Positions 1 to 8,134 of a stretch of DNA of 64,000 bases are shown piece by piece. The stretch's first letter is position 1. Every line of letters begins with the position of its first letter. The notes below the pieces were generated by a model. It saw nothing but the letters and a program-made list of their open reading frames with translations. It was not told the DNA's origin and did no database searches. This DNA comes from Pseudomonas pharyngis (GTDB lineage Bacteria; Pseudomonadota; Gammaproteobacteria; Pseudomonadales; Pseudomonadaceae). The position numbers and the translations under genes are program-made. Location of the stretch: contig NZ_BQID01000004.1 of assembly GCF_021602345.1 (NCBI RefSeq), forward strand, positions 62,001 to 126,000, read 5' to 3'.

Positions 1-196
1 CCCCCACCCACACACAAACCGCTCCAACCCCCAGCACCATCCCGTGAATCACAAACGTGAAAATCAGCGCCTGCACAATCTGGCCGAACGTATCCGGTCG
101 CTTGAAGGCCGTCAGCGTGTAGAAAATCCAGGTCGAAACAAACCCCGGGATCAGGTACTGCAACAGCGGAATCACTTCTTTCACCAGATCATCCAT
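1..196 (-). CDS. Membrane protein, N-terminal part only (cut by window edge)
   Basis: The frame opens at an ATG at 196 (MDDLVKEVIPLLQYLIPGF) behind the upstream GGAGCG stretch and runs off the left edge after about 65 residues. The visible part has a hydrophobic segment at about residues 9-28, a short polar stretch (KRPDTFG), and a second hydrophobic segment. This fits the N-terminus of a multi-helix inner-membrane protein, possibly of the DUF6338 type, though that name is only an impression. No function can be assigned. Confidence 0.6.
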   Translation of the reverse strand, partial: MDDLVKEVIPLLQYLIPGFVSTWIFYTLTAFKRPDTFGQIVQALIFTFVIHGMVLGVGAVCVWVG

Positions 197-240
197 GATC
201 GGTCGCTCCTTGAATCAAAAACAATCCTCCAGAAACAGCA

Positions 241-265
241 ATGCCGGCCCGTAATGGGCCGGCAT
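241..265. terminator. Perfect GC-rich hairpin
   Basis: ATGCCGGCCC and GGGCCGGCAT flank a 5-nt loop, giving perfect 10-bp arms. It lies between the divergent membrane gene and rof. There is no clear T-run on either side, so it may be a degenerate terminator or a leader structure. Confidence 0.4.
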
Positions 266-436
266 TCAAAGCCTAGTGCTCGCGGGAAAAAAGCCCGCAA
301 TCAACTGTCACCGCGCATTACACTTCCCGCAGAATCTGATCCGCACCGTTCCCTGCCGCCATCAGCACCGCCGCATGAAGGTTGATGCACGAGCCGGATC
401 GTTTCATCATCGCGCAAGGTTTCGAGGAGTAACGCC

Positions 437-715
437 ATGACCCGTTATCAGCCGTTGAACTGTGATCTGCACGACTACCTGGAAATCGCCTGCCTGCGCG
501 GCTATCAGCTGGACATCGAGCTGGTCGACGGTCAGCGTCTGATGGCCCGGGCCGTGACCACGCGAACCAGCAGTGACAAGGAGGAGTTCCTGGTGATCGA
601 GCAACAAGGCGCGCAACAGGAAATTCGCCTCGACCAGTTGCTCGCGATCACACCTCAGGAGGCCAACGCCGAGTTCGGTCGAGTGGTCCTTGCCGGAGGA
701 GTTTGCGGAATCTGA
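437..715 (+). CDS. rof: Rho-binding antiterminator, Rof family
   Basis: A 92-residue protein whose first 75 residues follow the Rof/YaeO fold: YQPLNCDLHDYLEIACL near the N-terminus, an acidic ELVDGQ turn, and LVIEQQGAQQEIRLDQL in the second half. Family members bind the primary RNA site of Rho and inhibit termination. The ATG follows a GAGG stretch (TCGAGGAGTAACGCC). The last 15 or so residues extend past the E. coli length and are not part of the core fold. It is monocistronic, with a hairpin immediately downstream. Confidence 0.85.
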   Translation: MTRYQPLNCDLHDYLEIACLRGYQLDIELVDGQRLMARAVTTRTSSDKEEFLVIEQQGAQQEIRLDQLLAITPQEANAEFGRVVLAGGVCGI

Positions 716-726
716 ACAAAAAATCC

Positions 727-746
727 CGCCCGGCATCAACCGGGCG
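727..746 (+). terminator. Terminator after rof
   Basis: CGCCCGG and CCGGGCG are separated by 6 nt, followed by GATTTT, 11 bp after the rof stop codon. The A-run on the other side lets it also serve the minus-strand frame ending at 769. Confidence 0.7.
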
Positions 747-768
747 AGATTTTCTGTGACACGCCGTT

Positions 769-990
769 TTACGCGACGACAGGGATCATCGGGTCCGCAG
801 CGGCCAGCGCGCTGGCACGGTCAGCCGCCGGCGGGTAGATCCACTGGGTGTTGATCTGGGTCTTGAGCGACTTGCCCTCCTCCCTGACCAGTTTTACCTG
901 GCGACCCCAGCCTTCGGTGTACACCGCGCCCCAGGCGCCGAGTTCGAGGCAGGTCACGTATTTCGGCTGGCTGTCACCGACATCTCGCAC
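769..990 (-). pseudogene. Short frame, possible 3' remnant of a larger gene
   Basis: This 73-codon frame opens at a GTG without a recognisable ribosome site and directly follows a strong terminator at 1011-1047. The translation (CLELGAWGAVYTEGWGRQV in the middle, IYPPAADRASALAAADP near the end) looks like the well-ordered C-terminal end of an enzyme rather than a complete small protein. The family is not recognised. Its position between a convergent rof and a terminator suggests a leftover. It could also be a genuine small gene with an unusual start. Confidence 0.35.
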
Positions 991-1010
991 TGAACTCGAT
1001 CAGCAGGCAA

Positions 1011-1047
1011 AAAAAAGCAGAAACCGATCACCGGTTTCTGCTTTTTT
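1011..1047. terminator. Bidirectional intrinsic terminator
   Basis: The arms AAAAAAGCAGAAACCG (1011-1026) and CGGTTTCTGCTTTTTT (1032-1047) are perfect, with a 5-nt loop. A- and T-runs on the two sides allow use in both directions. It lies 10 bp after the stop of the minus-strand lipoprotein gene. Confidence 0.9.
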
Positions 1048-1056
1048 ATTTCGACC

Positions 1057-1392
1057 TTACAGGCAATCGCGCACCGCTTTGCGCAACGATCCGGACTTCG
1101 CCCACGGCGGCCCTTGGTAAAGGGAGACACGGCTGCCGTCCTTGTACTTGACCACATCAAGAATCTCGTCGGCGGTGACGATGCTCGGTGCAGTGATCCG
1201 GTAGCCATTGGAAATTGCTGTCTGGGACGTCTTGGCAACGTCCTGCTGCCAGAGCGGCAATACACACGCGGCGTAGTCCTTGGGAGTCTTGTCGCTGGTC
1301 TTGCTGACATTCGGCTCGCCCGGCACCAGTGACGCAGGCAACGAACAACCGGCCAATGCCACCAACAGCATCCCCCCGATCAACATCCGCAT
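1057..1392 (-). CDS. Small lipoprotein of unknown function
   Basis: The ATG at 1392 is chosen over upstream in-frame codons because GAAGGA sits 6 bp before it and because it gives a classic lipoprotein signal: MRMLIGGMLLVALAGCS, with lipobox LAGC. The mature part is about 95 residues, with two further cysteines (YAACVLPLW and the C-terminal VRDCL). It carries the phrase TADEILDVVKYKDGSRVSLYQ, which looks like one beta sheet. The +2 residue is Ser, so Lol export to the outer membrane is expected. No family is recognised. A strong terminator follows. Confidence 0.75.
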   Translation of the reverse strand: MRMLIGGMLLVALAGCSLPASLVPGEPNVSKTSDKTPKDYAACVLPLWQQDVAKTSQTAISNGYRITAPSIVTADEILDVVKYKDGSRVSLYQGPPWAKSGSLRKAVRDCL

Positions 1393-1568
1393 GGTGATTC
1401 CTTCATCTGAAAAAACGCGAATGTACCCTGTAACTGTTCGGACATCCATCGTAGCGCTCTGCCTCTATTCCTCGTAAACCGGAACAATCAGCTCACCGAC
1501 AGATGACCTTGCCCCACTCCCAAAAAATGCGGCTACTCTGTTTTACCGAGAATCTTCCGGAGGTGATC

Positions 1569-1808
1569 ATGCGGCTCAATGAATACGAACACGAACTTCA
1601 ACGTGACCTGCAAAGCGTGGCATCGGACCTGAGATGGTCGGCGGTGGACCTCAAGCGCATTGCCGAGCAATTGCGCCAGTCGGGCAACGAGGCGGACGCC
1701 CAGGCGGTACTCAGATCCTGCGAGGTGCTGCAAAGCGATGAAGAGCGCCTGCAACTGTATGCCCGGGAAGTGAAAGCCCGCGCCATCAGCCGAACCAAAG
1801 TCCACTGA
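1569..1808 (+). CDS. Small helical protein of unknown function
   Basis: A 79-residue, strongly charged protein starting at the ATG behind TCCGGAGGTGATC, a good ribosome site at the right distance. The composition (LNEYEHELQRDLQSV..., DLKRIAEQLRQSG) predicts two or three amphipathic helices and no membrane segment. An upstream extension of the open frame has no ribosome site, so the short form is preferred. A terminator follows 20 bp downstream, so the gene stands alone. Function unknown. Confidence 0.7.
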   Translation: MRLNEYEHELQRDLQSVASDLRWSAVDLKRIAEQLRQSGNEADAQAVLRSCEVLQSDEERLQLYAREVKARAISRTKVH

Positions 1809-1829
1809 ACCTCACGCTGCGCACAGCAA

Positions 1830-1853
1830 AAAGCCCCGGACAACCGGGGCTTT
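1830..1853. terminator. Bidirectional terminator
   Basis: AAAGCCCCGG and CCGGGGCTTT with a 4-nt loop, between the convergent genes 1569-1808 and 1868-2056. Confidence 0.85.
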
Positions 1854-1867
1854 CTCTTCACAGGTCG

Positions 1868-2056
1868 TCAGCCTGACTTGCGACCGCGCGTACGACCTTT
1901 ATAGCCCGGCAGCGCAGCGGCGTACGCCAGCGCTTCCTCGCGACTGGCAAACAAAGCGAGCCGGTCACCCTGCGTGCAGACCCGCCACGGGCCGTTGTTC
2001 ACGCTGAGTACGTCGTAGCCATTCATGTGCATTTTGTTCAGCATCGCCATGCTCAT
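1868..2056 (-). CDS. Small basic protein of unknown function
   Basis: A 62-residue protein. The ATG at 2056 is preceded by GACAGGAGGTGCC, a strong Shine-Dalgarno, which rules out the longer upstream frame. The middle (SVNNGPWRVCTQGDRLALFASREEALAYAAAL) has the strand-strand-helix look of the single-domain DUF2188-like proteins, in which a short query motif is followed by an 'EEA..YA' helix. The tail is rich in Arg, Lys and Gly. The gene at 34670-34873 has a similar plan (VVLLNGERRGTAFASRNEAEECRAAWL). Function unknown. Confidence 0.7.
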   Translation of the reverse strand: MSMAMLNKMHMNGYDVLSVNNGPWRVCTQGDRLALFASREEALAYAAALPGYKGRTRGRKSG

Positions 2057-2253
2057 AGGCACCTCCTGTCTTCTAACGAACTTTTGCACCTTACACCCGC
2101 AACGCGCAGTCGTGCCGACCGGACGTCGCACCGCAGCAGCGTCAAGTCTCCGGCACTTTTAGCCTGGCTAGGCACTCAGACGCTCTAAACCGGCAGCGGC
2201 CCAAATATTGCTAATTCATGACAGATTTATGACAACCGGCAATCGGGTAACAC

Positions 2254-2616
2254 ATGAAAGTACGAGCAACCGTCATCTGCGAGCAGGATCGACACATTCT
2301 CCTGGTGCGCAAACCCAGATGCCGCTGGACGCTTCCGGGCGGGACCGTCGAACCGGGAGAAACCCGCGCGCAAGCCGCCGCCCGCGAACTCAAGGAAGAG
2401 ACCGGACTGGACAGCGATGACATGCTTTATCTGATGGAGTTGCAGAACGGCAGCACCCGCCACCACGTCTACGAGGCGTCGGTGCTGAACATCGAGCAGG
2501 TTCGCCCGCTGAATGAAATCGTCGACTGCCTCTGGCACCCGCTCGATGCGGTGCAGAATCTGAACGTCAGTGACGCCACGCTGAGCATCCTCCGCGCCTT
2601 TCAACGACGCCTTTGA
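2254..2616 (+). CDS. NUDIX hydrolase
   Basis: A 120-residue single-domain protein. The Nudix box is complete at about residues 29-52: GGTVEPGE, then RELKEETGL, matching GX5EX7REUXEEXGU. Such enzymes hydrolyse nucleoside diphosphates linked to another group using Mg2+ bound by the box glutamates. The substrate cannot be read from the sequence. The fold is minimal, with no extra domain. The ATG lies after GGGTAACAC. Its 3' neighbour (DUF1652) converges only 4 bp away. Confidence 0.85.
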   Translation: MKVRATVICEQDRHILLVRKPRCRWTLPGGTVEPGETRAQAAARELKEETGLDSDDMLYLMELQNGSTRHHVYEASVLNIEQVRPLNEIVDCLWHPLDAVQNLNVSDATLSILRAFQRRL

Positions 2617-2619
2617 CTC

Positions 2620-2862
2620 TCAGCCGGCAAACGCTCGGCGTCCGGCGCTCATTTCCGTGCGCAATTCACCGATAAAATTGGAGATGTCACGAATGGTGAC
2701 CAGATGTTCAGGAGAAACACCATTGAGCAGCAACTCGACACGCCCGCTGTCGGGTTCGTAAACCTTGATCTGCAAGAGGCCTTGCGCCGTTTCGGTGCAG
2801 TCGCAATACAACGGCGAAAAGCCGGATTCGACGATGCGGCAAATATCGGCAATGGCAATCAT
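2620..2862 (-). CDS. DUF1652 protein
   Basis: An 80-residue protein matching the DUF1652 pattern seen almost only in pseudomonads: ICRIVESGFSPLYCDC at the start, a Gly-Arg-Val-Glu-Leu central strand, and ISNFIGELRTEM near the end. The ATG at 2862 is preferred because a GAGG lies 10 bp upstream. A GTG at 2871 would leave almost no spacing. The family has no established function; it looks cytosolic. Confidence 0.8.
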   Translation of the reverse strand: MIAIADICRIVESGFSPLYCDCTETAQGLLQIKVYEPDSGRVELLLNGVSPEHLVTIRDISNFIGELRTEMSAGRRAFAG

Positions 2863-2985
2863 GGTGGGCACGCCTCACAGGCGTTGGCTCGGGCGACCCG
2901 ATGAGCATAGATGAGCTTTCACTGCCCCGCCCCTGCCGCCCAGTGTAAAAATTGCCAACCGCTTCACAACTTCAAATCGCGGTTC

Positions 2986-3885
2986 TCAATGAGCGTCATG
3001 ATCCCAGATCCAGTTCCATATTCCCGGCAGATTCACCGGTTTCGACGACTCGCGCACCGTGCGCGCCAGCGCAGCTTTTTCCAGCGCCGCGCGATCGTCA
3101 TAGAACGGTTTGCCTGCCAGTCGCACGCCGGTGGCGGCGGCACTGTCGAGCAGAATCTGCAGATACTCGCGGGTGTGGCGGGCGGTGTAGCGGTTGAGGT
3201 CATGGAAGGTCACCACCACCGGAATCACTCCGTCCACCGTTGGCAATTCGCCGAGGGCAATCCGTTCGCGGACCTCCGACAGTTGTCGCAGCATGTTCGC
3301 CCGCCGCCGGGGGCTGGCGTTGAAGCCCCAGATCTTGCCGTCGTTGGCGCTCAGGTCGGTCAGCAACACCTGCATATGGTGCTGCTGATAGGCGGCGAAG
3401 GTGCGCTTGTCATAGTTCCAGAATGGCGGACGCAATAACGTCGGCGGCGCGCCAGTGATTGCCGCGATGTCCGCCGAACCGTTGGTCAGCGAGGTTTCGA
3501 GTTCTTGGGGATCGAGCAATCGATGATTGGTGTGCCAATGGGTGGCGGTGTGAAAGCCCAGAATGTGCCCTTCGTCATACTCGCGGCGCATGACTCGCCG
3601 ACCGATCTCGCTGTTGCCCGCTCGGGGTGCGCGGGTCTGGACGAAAAACACCGCTTTGATCCCCGGTTGCAGCGGGTTGTCCTTGAGGCTGTCGAGCACG
3701 GTGTCGGTAGGATTGAAAAGACTGGAAGCGCTGGGGCCGTCATCGAAGGTCAATAGAAAGCGCACAGGCGCCTGAGTCTTGAGCCGGGCTTCGGTCTGCG
3801 CGGTCATTTCGATGGGAGCGGCGATGCATCCGGCCAACCCGACGGCTACCGCCATCGCACAGAAAAGCTTGAACCACTGTGTCAT
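2986..3885 (-). CDS. Lipoprotein polysaccharide deacetylase (NodB/CE4 family)
   Basis: 299 residues. The N-terminus is a lipoprotein signal with lipobox LAGC (C20). The CE4 catalytic motifs are present: LLTFDDGPS (motif 1, about residue 44, the metal-binding/base Asp pair), GFHTATHWHTNH (motif 2, the metal-binding H-(S/T)-x-x-x-H-like segment), RPPFWNYD (motif 3), and VVVTFHDLNRYTARHT (late motif with His). The family removes N- or O-acetyl groups from polysaccharides such as peptidoglycan or exopolysaccharide. Lipidation places this one at a membrane, facing the periplasm. It stands alone, so the substrate is not given by context. Confidence 0.85.
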   Translation of the reverse strand: MTQWFKLFCAMAVAVGLAGCIAAPIEMTAQTEARLKTQAPVRFLLTFDDGPSASSLFNPTDTVLDSLKDNPLQPGIKAVFFVQTRAPRAGNSEIGRRVMRREYDEGHILGFHTATHWHTNHRLLDPQELETSLTNGSADIAAITGAPPTLLRPPFWNYDKRTFAAYQQHHMQVLLTDLSANDGKIWGFNASPRRRANMLRQLSEVRERIALGELPTVDGVIPVVVTFHDLNRYTARHTREYLQILLDSAAATGVRLAGKPFYDDRAALEKAALARTVRESSKPVNLPGIWNWIWDHDAH

Positions 3886-4019
3886 GTTTTGCCTTGAGCC
3901 CGACCGTTGCGGTCATGTTGTCGATTGGCAAAACTCCTTCGCCGCTGCTGCCTCCCTGCGACCCATTGAGATGGGCCGAGGTTGGATAAAGATACACAGG
4001 GTTTGGTTCCGGCGCTCGC

Positions 4020-4967
4020 TCAGCGCGCCAGCGCCTGTTGAAACGAGCTGTCGATGATACCGGCCGTGGCCAGCGGAGCCGGCAGCGCCTTGACCTTGAA
4101 CAGGAAGTCGGCCGTGCTTTGCAGATCGGCGGCGGCCTGCTGATCCACCGGGCCGACCGTCATGTGCGCCTGGCGCAACCAGTGCCGCGAAACCTGTTGA
4201 TCGAGGTTGGCCTTCTTCGCCCACAGGTCGGCGTACTCGTCGGTGTGACTGTCGACCCAGGCCCTGGCCTGCTTCAAACGTCCGAGGAAATCGGCGATCG
4301 CTTCGCGCTTGCTGTCGATGGACGGCGCAGACGCGGCGATGGCGCTCAAGCCCGGCATCAGGTTTTTCGCCGTGAGAATCGGCCGGGCGCCGGAGAACAC
4401 GATCTGCTGGGAAATGTACGGCTCCCACACCGGGAACGCGTCGATGCTGCCTTGCGGTAGCGCGGCCGCCGCATCGATCGGCATCAGTTTGACGAAGTCG
4501 ACGTAATTCTCCGGCAAACCGCCCTGCTCCAGTGCGCGAAGGGTCAGCTGCTGACTCCAGGCACCCGGCCAGTAAGCGACTTTTTTGCCCTTCAGGTCCT
4601 CGATAGTTTTCACCGGAGAATCCTTGGGCACCAACAGCGCGATAGTGTCCGGGTTCTGTCGTGACACACCAATCAGTTTCACCGGCGCCTGTTTGGCGGC
4701 CAGAAACAGAAACCCCGAATCCCCCAGGAAACCCAGATCCAGCGACCCGGTCTGCAACGCTTCGGCCAACGGCGCGGCAGCCTGGAAGTGTTTCCAGTCA
4801 ACCGTGTAAGGCGCGTCCTGCAGCACGCCGGACGCTTCTATCGAAGCGCGGATGTTGTAGTAATTCTGGTCGCCGACGTGCAGGACCAAGGGTTCGGCAG
4901 CGTAGGTCAATGGCGTGGCAAACAGTGCACTGGTCAACGCGGCGCGTAGGAAACGTGAGAGCTTCAT
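4020..4967 (-). CDS. ABC transporter substrate-binding protein, sulfonate/taurine (SsuA-like) type
   Basis: 315 residues with a Sec signal peptide (cleavage after TYAAE, about residue 24). The mature protein is a type II periplasmic binding fold of the NMT1/SsuA group: VLHVGDQNYYNIRASIEASG, a GSLDLGFLGDSG loop for the ligand head group, then VPKDSPVKTIEDLKGKKVAYWPGA, a phrase diagnostic for aliphatic sulfonate and related binding proteins. It is divergent from the binding protein at 5261, sharing a 293-bp AT-rich promoter region. No transporter gene is linked on its own strand, so it probably feeds the permease at 6309 or a distant one. Confidence 0.8.
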   Translation of the reverse strand: MKLSRFLRAALTSALFATPLTYAAEPLVLHVGDQNYYNIRASIEASGVLQDAPYTVDWKHFQAAAPLAEALQTGSLDLGFLGDSGFLFLAAKQAPVKLIGVSRQNPDTIALLVPKDSPVKTIEDLKGKKVAYWPGAWSQQLTLRALEQGGLPENYVDFVKLMPIDAAAALPQGSIDAFPVWEPYISQQIVFSGARPILTAKNLMPGLSAIAASAPSIDSKREAIADFLGRLKQARAWVDSHTDEYADLWAKKANLDQQVSRHWLRQAHMTVGPVDQQAAADLQSTADFLFKVKALPAPLATAGIIDSSFQQALAR

Positions 4968-5260
4968 GGCGAGTCCTGCAGAAGTGATTTTTATAGACCA
5001 TAACGCTCTTACAAATCAGATTTGAAATTCGATTAGCGCATAAGCTCAGCACCTTCCCGCCGCACTGTTGGCCGAGCAACAGTGGCTCGTCAGAGTGTTT
5101 TCCCTGCAACACTTCAAACCTGCAAAACCAGCGTCAACCCCCGTAAATACGGGACAAAACGTACATGGCACAGAGCCTGCAATATTCCATTCATGCAGGA
5201 AGCATTCGATAAAAATATCTTTTTGGACATAAGAATCTGTTGCCTTGCCGGAGCGTGCCC
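4968..5260. promoter_or_regulatory. Divergent promoter region of the sulfonate-type locus
   Basis: A 293-bp spacer, clearly richer in A and T than the flanking genes, separates the two divergent binding-protein genes. It contains several ATAA/ATAT stretches, for example TTTTTATAGACCATAACG near 4988 and GATAAAAATATCTTTTTGG at 5209-5227. CysB/Cbl-type LysR regulators bind such regions upstream of sulfonate genes in Proteobacteria, but a specific box cannot be claimed from this one copy. Confidence 0.45.
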
Positions 5261-6247
5261 ATGAAACCCCTCTTTCCGTTTTCCCGCGTCAAAACGCTGC
5301 TCGCGGCCTGCGCAGTAGCCCTGAGTCTGCAACCTCTGGCCCACGCTGCCGAAGCGCCGCCCGCTGAAGTGCATCTGGATTACGCCTATTACTCGCCGGT
5401 CAGCCTGGCGCTGAAACATCTGGGCTACCTGGAAAAAGCCTTGCCCCAGAGCAAAGTCAGCTGGGTGCTGAGCCAGGGCAGCAACCGCTCGCTGGAATAC
5501 CTTAACAGCGGCGGCGTGGATTTCGCCTCGTCGGCCAGCCTCGCTGCCGTGCTCAGCCGCGCCAATGGCAGCCCGATCAAATCGGTCTACGTCTACAGCC
5601 GCGCCGAATGGACCGCGCTGGTGGTGCGCAAGGACTCGCCGATCCAGTCCGTCGCCGACCTCAAGGGCAAAAAAATCGCCGCCACCAAAGGCACCGATCC
5701 GTACCTGTTTACCCTGCGCACCCTGCAACAGGCCGGGCTGAAAAAGGACGACGTGGAACTGGTACACCTGCAGCACCCGGACGGCCGCACCGCGCTGGAG
5801 AAAGGCGATGTCGACGCCTGGGCCGGCCTCGATCCGCACATGGCCGCCAGTCAGGTGCAGGCCGGTTCGCGCCTGCTGTACCGCAATCGCGACTTCAACA
5901 GCTACGGCGTGGTCAGCGTCACCGAGCAATACGCCAAGCAACACCCGCAAACCATCGACACCGTGATCAAGGCCTATGAGCAGGCCCGCGAGTGGTCGGT
6001 GAAAAACCCCGACGAATTGGCCAAATTGCTCGCCAGCGAATCCGGCCTGCCGCTGGACGTGGCCAAACTGCAATTGTCGCGCACCGACCTGAGCAGCCCG
6101 CAGCTGACCGCCAGGGACGTGCTGGCCTCGAAAGCCGCCGCGCCGATTCTGGTCTCCGAAGAACTGGTGCGCCGTGGGGTGAATGTCGATCAGGTCATCG
6201 ATCAGTTGATCGACACCGGTTTCCAGCAAGTCGCCGCCGCCCAGTAA
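5261..6247 (+). CDS. ABC transporter substrate-binding protein, aliphatic sulfonate type
   Basis: 328 residues. The ATG at 5261 follows GCCGGAGCG. A signal peptide ends at about residue 30 (LQPLAHAAEA). The mature protein carries a LDYAYYSPVSLAL strand-loop, a GGVDFASSASLA ligand loop, and VRKDSPIQSVADLKGKKIAATKGT, again typical of the SsuA/TauA group. It is followed at 61 bp by the permease gene on the same strand, so the two are very likely one transcript. Unlike the usual ssu arrangement, no ssuB ATPase, FMN monooxygenase or flavin reductase follows. Confidence 0.85.
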   Translation: MKPLFPFSRVKTLLAACAVALSLQPLAHAAEAPPAEVHLDYAYYSPVSLALKHLGYLEKALPQSKVSWVLSQGSNRSLEYLNSGGVDFASSASLAAVLSRANGSPIKSVYVYSRAEWTALVVRKDSPIQSVADLKGKKIAATKGTDPYLFTLRTLQQAGLKKDDVELVHLQHPDGRTALEKGDVDAWAGLDPHMAASQVQAGSRLLYRNRDFNSYGVVSVTEQYAKQHPQTIDTVIKAYEQAREWSVKNPDELAKLLASESGLPLDVAKLQLSRTDLSSPQLTARDVLASKAAAPILVSEELVRRGVNVDQVIDQLIDTGFQQVAAAQ

Positions 6248-6308
6248 CCGATCAGGCCCATGACAAGTCCGCGTCCGTCGCGGATTTGTCGTGAGCGGAG
6301 AACCGTCC

Positions 6309-7148
6309 ATGAGCAACGACTTGCCCGCCCGCCTCGCCGTGCCGGCACCACGCCGAAAACTCCCACTGCTGAATCCGCTCTGGCGCCGGCGCCTTAAAGG
6401 CCTGGCCCTGCCACTGCTGATCGTGATCGCCCTGGAATTCATCGTACGCATCGGCTGGCTGCCGTCCTACCAGATGCCCGCGCCAAGCGAGATAGCCCTG
6501 ACCCTCACCGATTTGGCCGAAGGCGCCTTGTGGAAGCACATCGGCGCCAGCCTGATTCGCGTACTGCTGGGGTTCGCCATCGGCGCGAGTCTGGCGCTGG
6601 TGTTTGCCGCGTGGGTCGGCCTGAGCCGTGAAGCCGAGGCTTATCTGGAACCGACGTTCGCCGCACTGCGGTCGATTCCCAGCCTGGCCTGGGTGCCGCT
6701 GTTGCTGCTATGGCTGGGGATCGACGAGACCTCGAAAATCGTTCTGATCGCCATCGGCGCGTTCTTCCCGGTGTACGTCAACGTGGTAGCGGCGATCCGC
6801 AACATCGACCGCAAACTGGTGGAAGTCGGGCACATCTACGGCTTCAGCCCGCTGCAACTGGTGCAACGGATTCTGTTGCCCGCCGCCCTGCCCGGCCTGT
6901 TCACGGGATTGCGCAGCGGCATGAGCCTGTCGTGGATGTTTCTGGTGGCGGCCGAACTGATCGCCGCGACCAAAGGTCTGGGTTACCTGCTCAGCGACGG
7001 TCGCGAAACTTCGCGGCCGGACATCGTGCTGGCCGCGATCATCGTCCTGGCGCTGCTGGGCAAACTCAGCGACGGTTTGCTTGCGGTGCTGGAACGTCGC
7101 TGGCTGGTCTGGCGCGACGCGTTCACCGGCCAGGGCAGCAAGGATTGA
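6309..7148 (+). CDS. ABC transporter permease, SsuC-like
   Basis: 279 residues with six predicted membrane helices. The EAA loop that docks the ATPase is recognisable around residues 165-190 (EVGHIYGFSPLQLVQRILLP), and the phrase AALPGLFTGLRSGMSLSW is typical of BPD_transp_1 permeases for sulfonates, nitrate and taurine. The ATG at 6309 follows GCGGAGAACCGTCC. It should form a homodimer with an SsuB-type ATPase, but none is encoded beside it. The next gene, SRAP, is unrelated. A shared ATPase from elsewhere is the simplest explanation. Confidence 0.88.
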   Translation: MSNDLPARLAVPAPRRKLPLLNPLWRRRLKGLALPLLIVIALEFIVRIGWLPSYQMPAPSEIALTLTDLAEGALWKHIGASLIRVLLGFAIGASLALVFAAWVGLSREAEAYLEPTFAALRSIPSLAWVPLLLLWLGIDETSKIVLIAIGAFFPVYVNVVAAIRNIDRKLVEVGHIYGFSPLQLVQRILLPAALPGLFTGLRSGMSLSWMFLVAAELIAATKGLGYLLSDGRETSRPDIVLAAIIVLALLGKLSDGLLAVLERRWLVWRDAFTGQGSKD

Positions 7149-7201
7149 ACCGTGCAACTAAGCTGAAACCTTCAGGCAGCTGTTCGCCGGAGGGTCGGCC
7201 G

Positions 7202-7882
7202 ATGTGCGGAAGACTGTCGCAATACCGGGGCATCCACGATTTCGTCGCAGTGCTGAGTATTCCCGATGCGCTGATCAATCACGTCGGCGACGCCCCGCTG
7301 GCGCATTACAACGCCGCGCCCACCACGTCACTGGCGATCCTTCATCAGCACCAACAACGGCTATACGCCGACAATCTGCGCTGGGGCTGGCGCCCGCACT
7401 GGGCCAGGGATCGCGCCGCACCGATCAACGCGCGGCTGGAAAAAGTCGCCCACGGACCGTTCTTTCGAGCAATCTGGCGTCATCGACTGATCGTGCCGGT
7501 CGACAACTGGTTCGAGTGGGTCGATGCACCCGACAAGAGCCGACAACCGTGGCTGATTCGTCGGACCGATCACCAGCCGGTTTTCTGCGCCGCCATCGGC
7601 CAGTTTCCGATAACCGGCGAACCTTCACGGGAAGACGACGGCTTCGTCATCATTACCGCCAACAGCGAAGGCGGCTTGCTCGATGTGCATGACCGGCGCC
7701 CGATTGTGCTGCGCGCTGACCGGGTACAGGAATGGCTCGATCCCGCCACGCCCACAGAGCGTGCCGAGCAGATGCTGTTGTTCGAAGCCGAACCCAGCGA
7801 AGCGTTCCAATGGCACAAAGTCGGCAAAGCGGTGGGCAACTCCCGCAATCAGGGTGCGGAATTGATTGATGCCGTACCGTAA
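7202..7882 (+). CDS. yedK: SOS response-associated peptidase (SRAP/HMCES/YedK family)
   Basis: 226 residues. The second residue is the invariant Cys (MCGRLSQY) that, after removal of Met, links covalently to abasic sites in single-stranded DNA. Other active-site signatures are present: NAAPTT (Asn), WGW, INARLEK, RLIVPVDNWFEW (the catalytic Glu) and VHDRRPIVL (the His). The ATG at 7202 follows GCCGGAGGGTCGGCCG. The family protects abasic sites in ssDNA. No LexA-like box is visible in the short upstream gap. It may be read through from the permease operon 53 bp upstream. Confidence 0.92.
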   Translation: MCGRLSQYRGIHDFVAVLSIPDALINHVGDAPLAHYNAAPTTSLAILHQHQQRLYADNLRWGWRPHWARDRAAPINARLEKVAHGPFFRAIWRHRLIVPVDNWFEWVDAPDKSRQPWLIRRTDHQPVFCAAIGQFPITGEPSREDDGFVIITANSEGGLLDVHDRRPIVLRADRVQEWLDPATPTERAEQMLLFEAEPSEAFQWHKVGKAVGNSRNQGAELIDAVP

Positions 7883-8134
7883 ATAAATGTCGACGCGGTG
7901 CGTTATCAAAAGCAGGAATTCCCGAATCGAATCCTGCGTGTTACACGCGGTGTTTCAAACGCGAAACATTCAACCTAAACAGTCGTTTGATTGAACTAAC
8001 CGCCTGTCTGACATTTCAACCGTCATACATACATTTACAAACACTACGGATAGCATGCGCGCCGCATTTCCTTTTGGCATACCAGTTGACCAAAGAGTCA
8101 GCAAAACCAGGAATCCCCCACAAACTTACAAGCC

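Noticed and set aside
318-410. 30-codon minus-strand frame (MMKRSGSCINLH...) upstream of rof
   Set aside because: Codons look plausible but there is no ribosome site and it overlaps the rof leader. Too short to support.
5114-6451. 445-codon open frame on the minus strand across the sulfonate binding-protein gene
   Set aside because: It is the shadow of a GC-rich gene. The translation is Arg/Gly/Ala/Val-rich without domain patterns, while the plus strand encodes a clear binding protein.
6710-7882. 390-codon plus-strand frame joining the permease region to the SRAP gene
   Set aside because: Only its 3' part (from the ATG at 7202) is the SRAP protein. The 5' part overlaps the permease in another frame and has no family pattern.
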